From Flammeovirgaceae bacterium (lineage in GTDB: Bacteria > Bacteroidota > Bacteroidia > Cytophagales > Cyclobacteriaceae): a stretch of DNA of 64,000 nucleotides. The DNA lies in the NCBI GenBank assembly GCA_016709845.1, contig JADJMA010000019.1:32419-96418 (forward strand), read 5' to 3'. Both the position numbers and the translations under genes were made by a program. Position 1 is the first letter of the stretch. Each line of letters opens with the position of its first letter. A model generated the notes under the pieces. The model was not told where the DNA came from and ran no database searches. It saw only the letters and a program-made list of their open reading frames with translations. Below, one piece after another: positions 26,792 to 36,713 of this stretch.

Positions 26792-27475
26792 TTAATTCTC
26801 CAGAAAGGCTTTTAATTTCCGGGACTCACCAAATAGAATTAAGGTATCTCCCGTCCGAAATTCAGTGCTAGGTACAAGAATGCCGAGCGTATGCTTTTTC
26901 ATTCGGATGGTACCCAGAATGTTTTTCTCTTCAAAGTTTCGCTTAATGGAAATCAATTGAATTTCATAGTTATTTAAAAAATCAACATCTGTAACTTTAG
27001 TTCCCACCAATCGGCCCGGCACATTGACTTCTGCAATCTGATATTGATCGCACACCCGATACGAATCGATTATACCATCAAAACTTAAATGGTAAGCCAT
27101 ACGGTCTGCTGAATTCTGTTCGGGGTAAACAAACTCGGTTAGCCCCATAGTTTCCAGCACGGTTTTTTGTAGTGTTGAAGTCACCCTGCTGATAATCCGT
27201 TTGACACCAATTTGTTTTAGCAAGGCGGCAAGCAATATGATAGTGCCTTCATTTTCGCCAATAGCAATAATAACGGCATCAACTTCCTTTAGAGGAAGAT
27301 CCTGGATGGCCTCGCGGTTGGTGGCGTCCATTGTTACGGTGTACGTGATCCGGTTTTTCAGTTTTTCGGTTCGGGCAGGGTCACTATCAATTCCAAAGAC
27401 CTCATGCCCTAATTCCACCAGCTTGCTGGCTAACGAGGCTCCATAATTGCCAATTCCAAATACAATGAATTTCAT
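26792..27475 (-). CDS. ktrA: potassium uptake regulatory subunit KtrA (TrkA family)
   Basis: A fully open 227-residue protein with an RCK/TrkA-N domain, GIGNYG (7-12) as the dinucleotide motif and the acidic end of strand 2 at Asp30 (GIDSDP), followed by a TrkA-C domain ending TGDTLILFGESRKLKAFL. It forms an octameric ring under the KtrB membrane subunit and gates K+ uptake in response to ATP/ADP and c-di-AMP. The KtrB gene is 12 bases upstream in the same direction. Confidence 0.93.
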   Translation of the reverse strand: MKFIVFGIGNYGASLASKLVELGHEVFGIDSDPARTEKLKNRITYTVTMDATNREAIQDLPLKEVDAVIIAIGENEGTIILLAALLKQIGVKRIISRVTSTLQKTVLETMGLTEFVYPEQNSADRMAYHLSFDGIIDSYRVCDQYQIAEVNVPGRLVGTKVTDVDFLNNYEIQLISIKRNFEEKNILGTIRMKKHTLGILVPSTEFRTGDTLILFGESRKLKAFLEN

Positions 27476-27487
27476 ATCATGATAAAG

Positions 27488-29356
27488 TTAATACATTATT
27501 TCTTCAACCGGATATTGATAGGGCTGATGTCGCACTTCGGTTACAAAAGCTATTAATAGCGTAAGGGCCCCCACGCGACCTATAAACATGGTAAGTATTA
27601 AAACAATTTTACTGGTGTCAGAAAGCTCGGGGGTTATGCCAAGCGTAAGACCTACGGTGGCAAAGGCTGAGAAGACCTCGAAAGCAATTTTTAAAAGACC
27701 TTTCTCTTCGTCATTCACGGCAATCATTAACACGGCCAATCCAATGACCAACAAGGAGAGCAGAATAACGGCAAACGCTTTGTTTATGGATTGCTCTCCA
27801 ATTTGAGTGTGGAAAACATCTGTTTTATTCTTTCCAAAAACGATGGCGCGAAGGTTCAAAAATGCAACGGCAGCCGTGGTTGTTTTTATACCACCACCCG
27901 TGGATGATGGTGAAGCGCCAATCCACATGAGCATTAAATAGATCATAACCGTTGGTAGTGTCAGCTTTGTTAAGTCCACAGTATTAAACCCGGCTGTGCG
28001 TGGTGTTACCGAGCCAAAAAATGCCGTTACCAATTTGCCAAACAGCGTAGGATGTTCAGCCAGAGAGGCATTTTGTTCAAATAGGAGGTACGTACAGAAC
28101 CCAAATACCAATAAGATAAACGTAGTAGCGAGCGCAATTTTTGAATTAACGTGAATGAGACGAGTGTAATATTCCTGCGAAGGCCTTTTAAGAAGCTTGT
28201 TAAGAATATTGGTTGCTTTGGTTCGGATATAGGAGAAGATATTGAATGTAATAGGGAATCCCATTCCGCCTAAAATAATTAAAATAGCAACAATTAAATG
28301 AATGGGATAATTGAACCGAATGATCGATTCATGAAGGCCATCCGGTAGGGTTGAAAATCCGGCATTACAAAAAGCGGAAACGGAATGAAAGATGGAAAAG
28401 AAAACATGTTGCTCCTTTTTGGGGAATAGATTTTCATCGATACTAAAGAAGATTAAAAAGGCACCGAGTGCTTCGAAGAAAAGCGTCACTAAAATGATCC
28501 GGCCTACCATGGTTATAACGTTGCTCATGCGTTTGCTGCTTACCATACTTGTTAAAGCCATTTGATTATGAAACGAAACTGAGCCGGCTGCCAGGTAGGC
28601 AAACAAACCAGTAAACGTCATAATCCCCAGTCCACCTATTTGTATCAGAAAAAGGATAATCACTTTTCCTACACTGGTGAAGTGGGTAGATGTATTGACT
28701 ACCGTGAGCCCGGTAACACACACTGCACTGGCGGAAGTAAAAAAGGCATCAATCGCGCTGATGCCTTTAAATGTTGCCTTAGGCAACATAAGAAGAAGCG
28801 CACCAACTATTATTATAACCACAAAACTTACAATAAAGATAAAAGCCGTGTTTTGTCTTCTGCGATAAAGATATTTCAGCAACCCGCTTGCTTCGGTGAG
28901 AAGCAGAAATAGAATACCGGAATAGAAAATTAGTTTTCGCACCAATAGGTCGGTGGTGGCACTTGTATTAGTGTCAATTATTTTTTGTGCCTCGTGGTGT
29001 AGATAATAAACCAGAACGACCAGCGAAAGGTTGTAGAGATGGGCTTTTATTTTTTTTACTTCAACCCACTCCGAGATGAAACGGATGACAAACAGAATCT
29101 TAAAACTGAACAACACCAATAAAAGAACACTGTACAATCTCGCATCATGGCTAAAAAATGGATTGAATCCGAAATCATAAATCACCAAACCCACAGCAGC
29201 CAGCGTGGCAAACGGTATGAGCGCATTACTAACCCGATAGGTAATTCGTAACACATGGACCAAGGTAAACTTACTTTGGCTTATTATCCGATCGGTGAGC
29301 CCACGTCTCAGCAACCGGTAGAATAGAATGATTTTTTGTTTCGCCTTTTTTAGCAT
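27488..29356 (-). CDS. ktrB: potassium transporter membrane subunit KtrB (TrkH family)
   Basis: An open 622-residue membrane protein. The four selectivity-filter loops are visible: SAVCVTGLTVVNT, SAFCNAGFSTLPDG, TPRTAGFNTVDL and FSAFATVGLTLGITP, each with the conserved Gly. The protein is longer than B. subtilis KtrB (about 450) because of a roughly 170-residue N-terminal region with 4-5 predicted helices and a basic start, as in many Bacteroidota TrkH/KtrB proteins. It carries K+ (probably with Na+) across the inner membrane. Start ATG at 29356; no alternative is better. Confidence 0.92.
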   Translation of the reverse strand: MLKKAKQKIILFYRLLRRGLTDRIISQSKFTLVHVLRITYRVSNALIPFATLAAVGLVIYDFGFNPFFSHDARLYSVLLLVLFSFKILFVIRFISEWVEVKKIKAHLYNLSLVVLVYYLHHEAQKIIDTNTSATTDLLVRKLIFYSGILFLLLTEASGLLKYLYRRRQNTAFIFIVSFVVIIIVGALLLMLPKATFKGISAIDAFFTSASAVCVTGLTVVNTSTHFTSVGKVIILFLIQIGGLGIMTFTGLFAYLAAGSVSFHNQMALTSMVSSKRMSNVITMVGRIILVTLFFEALGAFLIFFSIDENLFPKKEQHVFFSIFHSVSAFCNAGFSTLPDGLHESIIRFNYPIHLIVAILIILGGMGFPITFNIFSYIRTKATNILNKLLKRPSQEYYTRLIHVNSKIALATTFILLVFGFCTYLLFEQNASLAEHPTLFGKLVTAFFGSVTPRTAGFNTVDLTKLTLPTVMIYLMLMWIGASPSSTGGGIKTTTAAVAFLNLRAIVFGKNKTDVFHTQIGEQSINKAFAVILLSLLVIGLAVLMIAVNDEEKGLLKIAFEVFSAFATVGLTLGITPELSDTSKIVLILTMFIGRVGALTLLIAFVTEVRHQPYQYPVEEIMY

Positions 29357-29539
29357 TTTTCGCTAAGGAGTTTTTGCCTGATTGCAATCAAGACAAACTT
29401 GTGGGCGGTTATTTTTATTCACCGACACAAAGTAAAGCAACCATATTTTCCTATCTGGATCAAATTAACAGTACAATTTCGGTTATATAAAATAACTTTT
29501 GGTTGTAATCAGGTTTGTTTATCTTCCAAAGAAAAACCC

Positions 29540-31102
29540 ATGCGCACATTTTTGTTATTCTTCGGTTTGCTGGTCAGCCAGATAGTCTTTTCCCAGTCCT
29601 ATGACATTCTCATCAAGAATGGAAAAATCATCGATGGTACCGGAAACTCATGGTATTACGGAGACGTAGGTATTAAAGCGGGAAAGATAGTTTGGATCGG
29701 AAAGTCGGCCGCTACGGCTAAACGGGTGATCGATGCGCAGGGCTTGATTGTAGCCCCAGGCTTTATTGATGTACATACGCATATTGAAGGGGGAGAATTA
29801 ACCACACCTACAGCCGATAATTTTATTTATGATGGCGTAACTTCGGTGGTTACCGGCAATTGTGGCGGGTCTAATGCGGACATCGCCCAATACTTTTTAA
29901 GACTTGATTCTATAAAAACCTCTATCAATGTGGCCACGTTGATAGGGCACAATACCGTGCGCAGAGCGGTGATGGGTGATTTGCAGCGCGACCCAACGGC
30001 CGAGGAACAGGAGAAAATGCAGCGATTGATTGAAAAGGCCATGCAGGATGGAGCAGTGGGTATGTCAACAGGCTTAATTTACGTTCCGGGCACCTATTCC
30101 CAAACACCAGAAGTAGTTGGTTTGGCAAAAGTTGCTGCCCAGTATCACGGTGTTTATGCTTCGCACATTCGCGATGAGGGCGATCACGTTACCGATGCTA
30201 TTAATGAAGCAATTAACATTGGTCGTGAAGCAAAAATTCCGGTGGAGATTTCTCATTTTAAGGTAACATATAAACCAAACTGGGGCCGCTCGGTGGAAAC
30301 GATTGGCTTGATTGAAAAAGCGCGGGCTGAAGGATTGGACGTTACCATAGATCAATATCCATACGTAGCCAGTAGTACTACCTTAGATACTACGATGCCA
30401 ACCTGGGTATTTGCCGGTGGTCGCGACTCGATGAAAATGCGAATTGACGATCCGGCCATGCGTCTGAAAATAAAAAAGGAAATGGTGGCGAATCTGAAAT
30501 CTAAAAAACTGAAGAACTATAGTTATGCACAGGTAGCGCGTTATCCCCTCGACACGACCTACAACGGAAAGAATATTTCTGAAATCAATAAATTAAAAGG
30601 TCAAAAAGCAGGCCCGATGGATGAAGCGGAAACAATACTCGATATGGTAGGTTCCACGAATCGCACACAAATGGTTTACTTTAGTATGGATGAAGGTGAC
30701 CTGATGCGCATCTTACAATACCCATTTAATATGATTGCCTCCGATGCGGGTATAGTAAAGTACGGTGCGGGTGTGCCACATCCCCGAGCGTATGGAACCA
30801 ATGCCCGGGTTTTGGGTAGGTATGTACATGAATTGAAAACAATTCGATTAGAGGAAGCCATCCGCAAAATGACCTCGTTACCTGCCCAAAAATTTAACTT
30901 GCGCGATCGGGGTTTGATTCGCGAAGGAATGGCTGCCGACCTTGTCGTTTTTGATGAAAAACATGTGGGTGATGCGGCTACGTATCCGAAACCGCATGCC
31001 TATTCCAATGGATTCTCTTACGTGCTAGTCAATGGAGAAGTGGTGATCGATCAGGGCAAACACACCGGAGTACGAAGCGGACAGGTGCTGCGAAGACAAT
31101 AG
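29540..31102 (+). CDS. N-acyl-D-amino-acid deacylase-type amidohydrolase, exported
   Basis: Starting at the ATG at 29540 the protein has a signal peptide (MRTFLLFFGLLVSQIVFS) and 520 residues. It is an amidohydrolase-superfamily enzyme: GFIDVHTHIEG with the His-x-His metal pair (79 and 81), VTGNCGG with the Cys of D-aminoacylase, ASHIRDEGD and VEISHFKV for the next metal ligands, SDAGIVKYGAG with the catalytic Asp, and the C-terminal GMAADLVVFDEKHV strand. The class removes N-acyl groups from D-amino acids or cleaves D-dipeptides. An upstream in-frame extension from 29399 lacks sense as protein, so I prefer 29540. It ends 1 base before the convergent patatin stop. Confidence 0.9.
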   Translation: MRTFLLFFGLLVSQIVFSQSYDILIKNGKIIDGTGNSWYYGDVGIKAGKIVWIGKSAATAKRVIDAQGLIVAPGFIDVHTHIEGGELTTPTADNFIYDGVTSVVTGNCGGSNADIAQYFLRLDSIKTSINVATLIGHNTVRRAVMGDLQRDPTAEEQEKMQRLIEKAMQDGAVGMSTGLIYVPGTYSQTPEVVGLAKVAAQYHGVYASHIRDEGDHVTDAINEAINIGREAKIPVEISHFKVTYKPNWGRSVETIGLIEKARAEGLDVTIDQYPYVASSTTLDTTMPTWVFAGGRDSMKMRIDDPAMRLKIKKEMVANLKSKKLKNYSYAQVARYPLDTTYNGKNISEINKLKGQKAGPMDEAETILDMVGSTNRTQMVYFSMDEGDLMRILQYPFNMIASDAGIVKYGAGVPHPRAYGTNARVLGRYVHELKTIRLEEAIRKMTSLPAQKFNLRDRGLIREGMAADLVVFDEKHVGDAATYPKPHAYSNGFSYVLVNGEVVIDQGKHTGVRSGQVLRRQ

Positions 31103-31103
31103 A

Positions 31104-33383
31104 TTATTTCAACAACTTAACTAGTTTTTGAAGTTCTTCCGTATTGCGTTGCGAGTTAATGCTACTGCTAACAGCATATTTTTCACGCGTGGTAAGCCGC
31201 CAACTCAAAGATGCCCGGGCACTGTTTTGCCGGATGCTGTCCATCTTTTGAAGCAACGGCAAATAATTATCAGATTGATATTGCAAGTCAATGCGATCAA
31301 TAGGTACATGAAGCCATGCGTGTGCCTGCCCGACTAGCAAATCGCTGGTAATGTCTTGAAAGTTTTCAAAATTATTGTAAACACTGCTGATGGGTTGAGT
31401 CACATCGTCAATAATAGTTTGGCCTTTATTGGCCGAGATAACTCCTAACTTGGGTGAATCGCGAATGGAGATAAAAATTACTCCCGAAGTATTTTCCGAA
31501 ACCCATTCGTTAAAGGCATAAAGAAATCGCACGGCATCCGATATTCCGAAATTATCTGAGATGCCCGCATCCATAATTTCTATAGGTGGCAAAGTAGGCA
31601 GCGTGGTATTAGGGGTGATATACGGAAAGGTCGCACTCATTCTTAAGGCTGAGAGAAACCGTAGATTCTTAGAATCCTGTTCTTTAAAAAATCGTTGAAA
31701 GTCGATGCCACTTACTTTAATCTGATTATAATCCTTGAGATTCAACAGCTCACGATTCATAAAAGAAACTGGCCGCGAGGCGATATATACTTTACGACCA
31801 TCATTAACAACGGTTGGGGTAAGTATCACCATGGGTACAATTCCCTGATTCTCCACTTCGGCATAGGCCTGAATGGGTTTGTCCATTAATCCTTCCGTGA
31901 TTCGATTCAGTTGCGCTTCAAAAGTATAAGCACGATCGCGTTCGTAGGCTTTTCGGGCATATTCAAACTTGGTAAAACCGATAAATAAATCATTGGCCAG
32001 CAGACTAAAGATGAGTGGGTTTAAATTATCACTCGAAATTTTGTGACGATAAGAGAGCGCATCGGGTTTAATAGACTCACCCAGTTTTTCGCGAAGTTTT
32101 AATTCCCGATAATAACTGGCCCCAATCAATCCCCCCGAGGCTCCGGTAATTAATACACTATTTTCCATCAATTTACCATGGGTAAGACTGTCGGCAGTTT
32201 GTAAGGCAGTAAGCGTCCATAGCGAGGCGCGTTTGCCACCACCACTGACACAAAGAAAAATCATTTTAGGTTTTACGGTGGGATCGAACTTACTTTTCCA
32301 ATTGTTTAGCTGAACTAAAACTTCTTGCCGATCCGTTTCCATCGCACTGCTGTCCAATTGTTCTTGCAAGGATGCGATCGAATACTCGGCAGGATGAACC
32401 CCATAATCCATCCCAAAGGCTTCGTATTTTTTTGAGAAGAAATCTTCCCCTTGTAAATGGTTAATAAAAAGAAAAATGATTAGCCCGGCTGTGGCCGACC
32501 AGCCACCAAACCAATACGAAAATGCCCCGGAGATCATAACAAAAATAGTTAGAAAGAGCATGAAGCTGCTGGCCGCGGGTATTTGAAAGGCCTCGTAGTC
32601 TTTAAAAATGCCAAGGATCAAAACCATAGCAAAAATAAATAACTCAATTACGACCAGATTGAAATGGTTCTGATCAAATACCTGAAGAACAGTTTCTTTA
32701 TCATAAAAGGAGTTCGATTCGACAGGCCTGATGCGAAAAAATCCGTCAAGAAAGTAATCGACACGAACCTGTTTTTTTCGGGCGATATCAAGTTTTTTCA
32801 TGGCGCTGGCACGCGTCACTTTTACATTTCTTTTTATTTTCTCATCAATCCGGCAAACCACGTATTTAAAAATATCTTTATTGGTAAAGCGGAAATAGAC
32901 ATCAAACAACAAAGTCATGCAGATGTAGCCCGCGAAAAAACCGGCCAGGTTACGAGCGAGTTCGAAATTTGACGAATATTCATTGTCAATTTGAAAACCA
33001 ATGATCTGATAGATGTAGGTAAGGATAAAGGCAGCCGGAATTATACTATTGTTGATCGAAAACTTTTTAAAAGGTCGGGCAACAGAGCCAATAAACGAAA
33101 AGCGGTGCCCATCCGAAATGTAACAGGTTATATGAAAAGCGATGGTAAAACCGGCCGTCAATAGCCCCATAATACCGAAGCTGATAAAGTTAACTTTATT
33201 CAGGTACTCCGGATCGAGGAAGAGATAAGGGATGCCCAGATACTTGCCGAAACTTCCGGTGATCATGGCAAACAGGATAATCCAGCAAAGAATAAGAATA
33301 TGGTTGCGCCTGAAGTTATTGAGCAATAACTGAATAGGGAATGAGTAGAATACTTTAGGTATAAAGAAGTAGAGTTTTCTCAT
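31104..33383 (-). CDS. membrane-anchored patatin-like phospholipase
   Basis: Open 759-residue protein. The first 310 residues contain about seven hydrophobic helices (for example 29-45, 67-90, 114-130, 243-260, 272-290 and 298-312), then a patatin domain with the oxyanion loop SGGGKR (380-385), nucleophile elbow GASGG with Ser416, and the Asp of the dyad in MDAGISDNFG (Asp605; here D-A-G instead of the usual D-G). It should hydrolyse acyl esters of lipids at the inner membrane on the cytoplasmic side. No tail or signal peptide otherwise. The gene is divergent from the AddA-like locus (99 bases between). Confidence 0.88.
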   Translation of the reverse strand: MRKLYFFIPKVFYSFPIQLLLNNFRRNHILILCWIILFAMITGSFGKYLGIPYLFLDPEYLNKVNFISFGIMGLLTAGFTIAFHITCYISDGHRFSFIGSVARPFKKFSINNSIIPAAFILTYIYQIIGFQIDNEYSSNFELARNLAGFFAGYICMTLLFDVYFRFTNKDIFKYVVCRIDEKIKRNVKVTRASAMKKLDIARKKQVRVDYFLDGFFRIRPVESNSFYDKETVLQVFDQNHFNLVVIELFIFAMVLILGIFKDYEAFQIPAASSFMLFLTIFVMISGAFSYWFGGWSATAGLIIFLFINHLQGEDFFSKKYEAFGMDYGVHPAEYSIASLQEQLDSSAMETDRQEVLVQLNNWKSKFDPTVKPKMIFLCVSGGGKRASLWTLTALQTADSLTHGKLMENSVLITGASGGLIGASYYRELKLREKLGESIKPDALSYRHKISSDNLNPLIFSLLANDLFIGFTKFEYARKAYERDRAYTFEAQLNRITEGLMDKPIQAYAEVENQGIVPMVILTPTVVNDGRKVYIASRPVSFMNRELLNLKDYNQIKVSGIDFQRFFKEQDSKNLRFLSALRMSATFPYITPNTTLPTLPPIEIMDAGISDNFGISDAVRFLYAFNEWVSENTSGVIFISIRDSPKLGVISANKGQTIIDDVTQPISSVYNNFENFQDITSDLLVGQAHAWLHVPIDRIDLQYQSDNYLPLLQKMDSIRQNSARASLSWRLTTREKYAVSSSINSQRNTEELQKLVKLLK

Positions 33384-33482
33384 GCCGTTATTTGTTCAAG
33401 ATATGAAATTTAGATCATCTCCAAAAACTATGGGTTATGATTCAAAATTCGTAACTCGTAGGCTAGTATTTCCTTTTCAGAT

Positions 33483-36400
33483 TTGGATAAGACTTTCTCT
33501 ATTTATCGCTCTTCGGCTGGCTCGGGCAAAACCCGAACGCTGGCTAAGGAGTATTTGAAACTGGCGCTTAAGTCGCGGGCCGATTATTTCAAACATATTC
33601 TGGCCGTAACCTTTACAAACAAGTCAACGCAGGAAATGAAGGATCGCATCCTCGCCTACCTGGACGATTTTGCCAATGCACGTGATAATGATCTCTCGGA
33701 AGAATTGCGGAACGAGCTTGGGTTGGATGCGTCCACCTTTCAAATGTATTCGCAGGAGGCGCAAGCCGAGATACTTCATAAGTATTCACAGTTTTCTATC
33801 AGCACCATCGATGCCTTTTTTCAAAAAAGTGATTCGGTCATTCACCCGCGAAGCGGGTTTGGTGGGCGACTATCGGTTGGAGGTAGAGCAAGGGCCCGTG
33901 ATGGAAGAGGTAATCGATAATTTGATTGATGAACTGGGCACCAACGAGCAACTAACCAAATGGGTAGTTGAGTTTGCTAACGAAAATCTTGCGAACGAGC
34001 GAGCCTGGGATGTTCGCAGCAGCCTAATTTCTTTTTCAGAAGAAATTTTAAAGAGGAGTATCAGGAGATTGAAGATGAGGTATCTAAAATAGTCTCTACG
34101 GATAATTTCTTTCCTAATTTATTGACTAAACTCAGAAAGCGAAAGTTTGAGTTTGTAAAAACGGGGGCAGCTAAAGCCAAAGAAGCGATTTCTATTATTG
34201 AACAAAATGGATTGACCAACGATGACTTTAAATATGCTGCGGGTGGTGTTTACGGATGGTTTCAAAAAATCTCAAGAATAACCTCCGTTAGTGATTTTAA
34301 CGAAAAGGAGTTAGGCAAGCGACCACAAGGCGATTACCAGAGTAGTAAAAATTTTCCAGGTAAAGATACGCCACATGTAGGCTTGATGATGAAACTGGCG
34401 GAAGAGAAGTTGATTCCGATGCTACTTGACTTGCTTGAGTATAGAGAGAAAAATTACAAGGCCGCTATTTCTGCCGATGTTGCGTTGAATAATTTTTATT
34501 CCTTTGGATTGATCATCGACATTTCGCGGAAGCTGAAAGAGTATAAAGACGAGAATGGCATCATGTTGTTGGCCGATGCACCCCGCTTTTTAAATGGTGT
34601 TATTCAGGATAGCGATACGCCCTTTATTTATGAGAAGGTAGGCTCGTTTTATCGCAATTTTCTGATCGATGAATTTCAGGACACCTCCGGGTTGCAATGG
34701 AAAAATTTTCTTCCCTTACTCACCAATGGGTTGGATCAGGGATTCCCCAGCATGGTGGTGGGTGATGTAAAGCAAGCCGTGTATCGCTGGCGTGGGGGCG
34801 ATCTCAATTTGCTACAACAACAGGTTGAAAAAGAAGTAGGCCCGCATAGGATAAACACCAAAGAACTTAATCATAATTATAGAAGTGCCGAGACGATTGT
34901 ATCTTTCAATAATCAATTATTTAAATCACTTGCTACCCTTGTTGCTGCCGAAACCGGCAAAACGATTTCGGTAGATGCCTATCAGGATGTAGCGCAAAAG
35001 TTACATAAGAAGGAAGCAGGATTTGTATCTGTTGCTGTGTTGAAAGATGAAGAGGAAGTTAAATGGCAGGTTGCTGCCATGGAGCAAGTTCCGGTTTATT
35101 TAGAACGGTTGCAACGTTTAGGAATACCCTTGAAAGACATTGCCATTCTTGTTCGCTACAATTTCGAAGGTCAACAGATTGTAAAATATTTACTGGATTA
35201 TAAAAATTCCAGCCAAGCAAAACCAGATTGTCGTTATGAAGTTGTCTCCAATGAATCGCTTCGGTTGGATGGTGCCAGTTCTGTCAACCTGCTCGTTAGC
35301 GCGTTACGATATTTATTAAATCCCGAAGATGCTATTGCCCGTGCGCAGTTAGCGTACGAGTATTCGCGACTGCTTGAAGAAGATCGGCCGCTTACCGAAG
35401 TGTTTACCGTTGCCAATCAGGTTGACTTTGAAAATAATTTGCCAGAAGGTTTTTCAAAACGAAAGGCCACACTTAAAAGATGCCACTTTATGAGCTAACC
35501 GAATCGTTGATCGAGTTATTCTCCTTAGGAAAAGTAATTGGCGAACTTGGCTACTTGCAATCTTTTCAGGATTTGGTGCTGGAGTTTACAAATCGCGAGC
35601 GCAATGATATTGGTGTGTTTCTGGAATGGTGGGAGGAGATTAAAAGTAAAAAATCCATACAGGTTTCGGGCGAAGTAGATGCGGTACAGATTTTAACTGT
35701 GCATAAATCCAAAGGCTTGCAGTTTAAATATGTAATCATTCCTTTTTGTAGCTGGGAATTAGATCATGGCAATCGAACACCAAATCTTTGGGTAAAAGCC
35801 GAGGAAGCTCCGTTTGACCAAGCGGGTTACATACCGGTAAAGTATTCAAGCATCTTAGATGAAACGTTGTTCGCTGAATATTATAAAGAGGAACGAAGTC
35901 GCAGTTACTTAGATAATCTCAATTTGTTGTATGTGGCACTTACCCGTGCCGAACATGGATTAATTGTGATGGCGCCCAATGCCGGCAAGAAAAATGTAGG
36001 TAGTTTATTAATTGATGGCTTGCAGCAAGCGATCGAACTGCAAGCAGGATGGAACAAAGCGACACAATCCTGGCATGCAGGTGAGTGGACTGCAGCTATC
36101 GAAAAAAAACCTCGACTTACTTCTGTTCCCATTGAATTAACAACCTATGCATCGACAAGCTGGCGAGAGCAGTTGGTGATTCGCCAAACAGCAAAAGGGT
36201 ATTTTCAGAAAGAAGAAAGTGAAACCTTTGAGAAAGTTCGGTATGGAATTCATATCCACACCATTCTTAGCAAACTGAAATATAAAGAGGAGTGGCAACA
36301 AGTATTAGAACGACTGGTGCACGAAGGCTTAATTTCAATAGAAGAAAAACCACGAGTATTTGAACTTCTTGAAGAGCTGCTGACAAACCCGTTGATTGCA

Positions 36401-36712
36401 TTATGGTTTTCAGAACCTTGGAATGTGCGTACCGAGGTGCCGTTAATTCTGCCGGGTGGTGGCGACAATCGGATTGACCGGTTATTGACTGACGGAAAGA
36501 AAGCGGTGATTATCGATTTCAAAACGGGTGAACCGGCCAAAGCCGATCAACATCAGGTGTTGGAATACATAAACATCTTGCATCAAATGCACTTCACAGA
36601 AGTAGAGGGGTATTTACTCTATACCAAAACAGGTGATGTGGTTTCGGTTCCACCAGGAAAGATAAGCCGAAGTAAAAAGAAAGACGATAAACAATTAGGG
36701 TTAGAATTTTAG
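33483..36712 (+). CDS. addA: AddA-like UvrD/REP helicase-nuclease, several frameshifts
   Basis: The pieces 33483-33920, 33670-34092, 34122-35498 and 35480-36712 form one protein of about 1,076 residues. It begins with a TTG start and reads RSSAGSGKTRTLAKEYLKLA (Walker A at 11-17), LAVTFTNKSTQEMKDRI (motif Ia), LIDEFQDTSGLQWKNFLPLL (motif II), VVGDVKQAVYRWRGGDL (motif III), LNHNYRS (motif IV), VQILTVHKSKGLQFKYVIIP (motif V) and NLLYVALTRAEHGL (motif VI). The C-terminal RecB-type nuclease is seen as DRLLTDGKKAVIIDFKTGEP with QVLEYI. AddA unwinds DNA ends and cuts one strand during recombinational repair. Breaks are near 33835, 34050-34100 and 35480. The AddB-like gene starts 1 base after the stop. 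Confidence 0.88.
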
Positions 36713-36713
36713 T

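Noticed and set aside
29399..29539. N-terminal extension of the D-aminoacylase-type gene
   Set aside because: It would bury a proper signal peptide inside the protein; the ATG at 29540 fits the family better.
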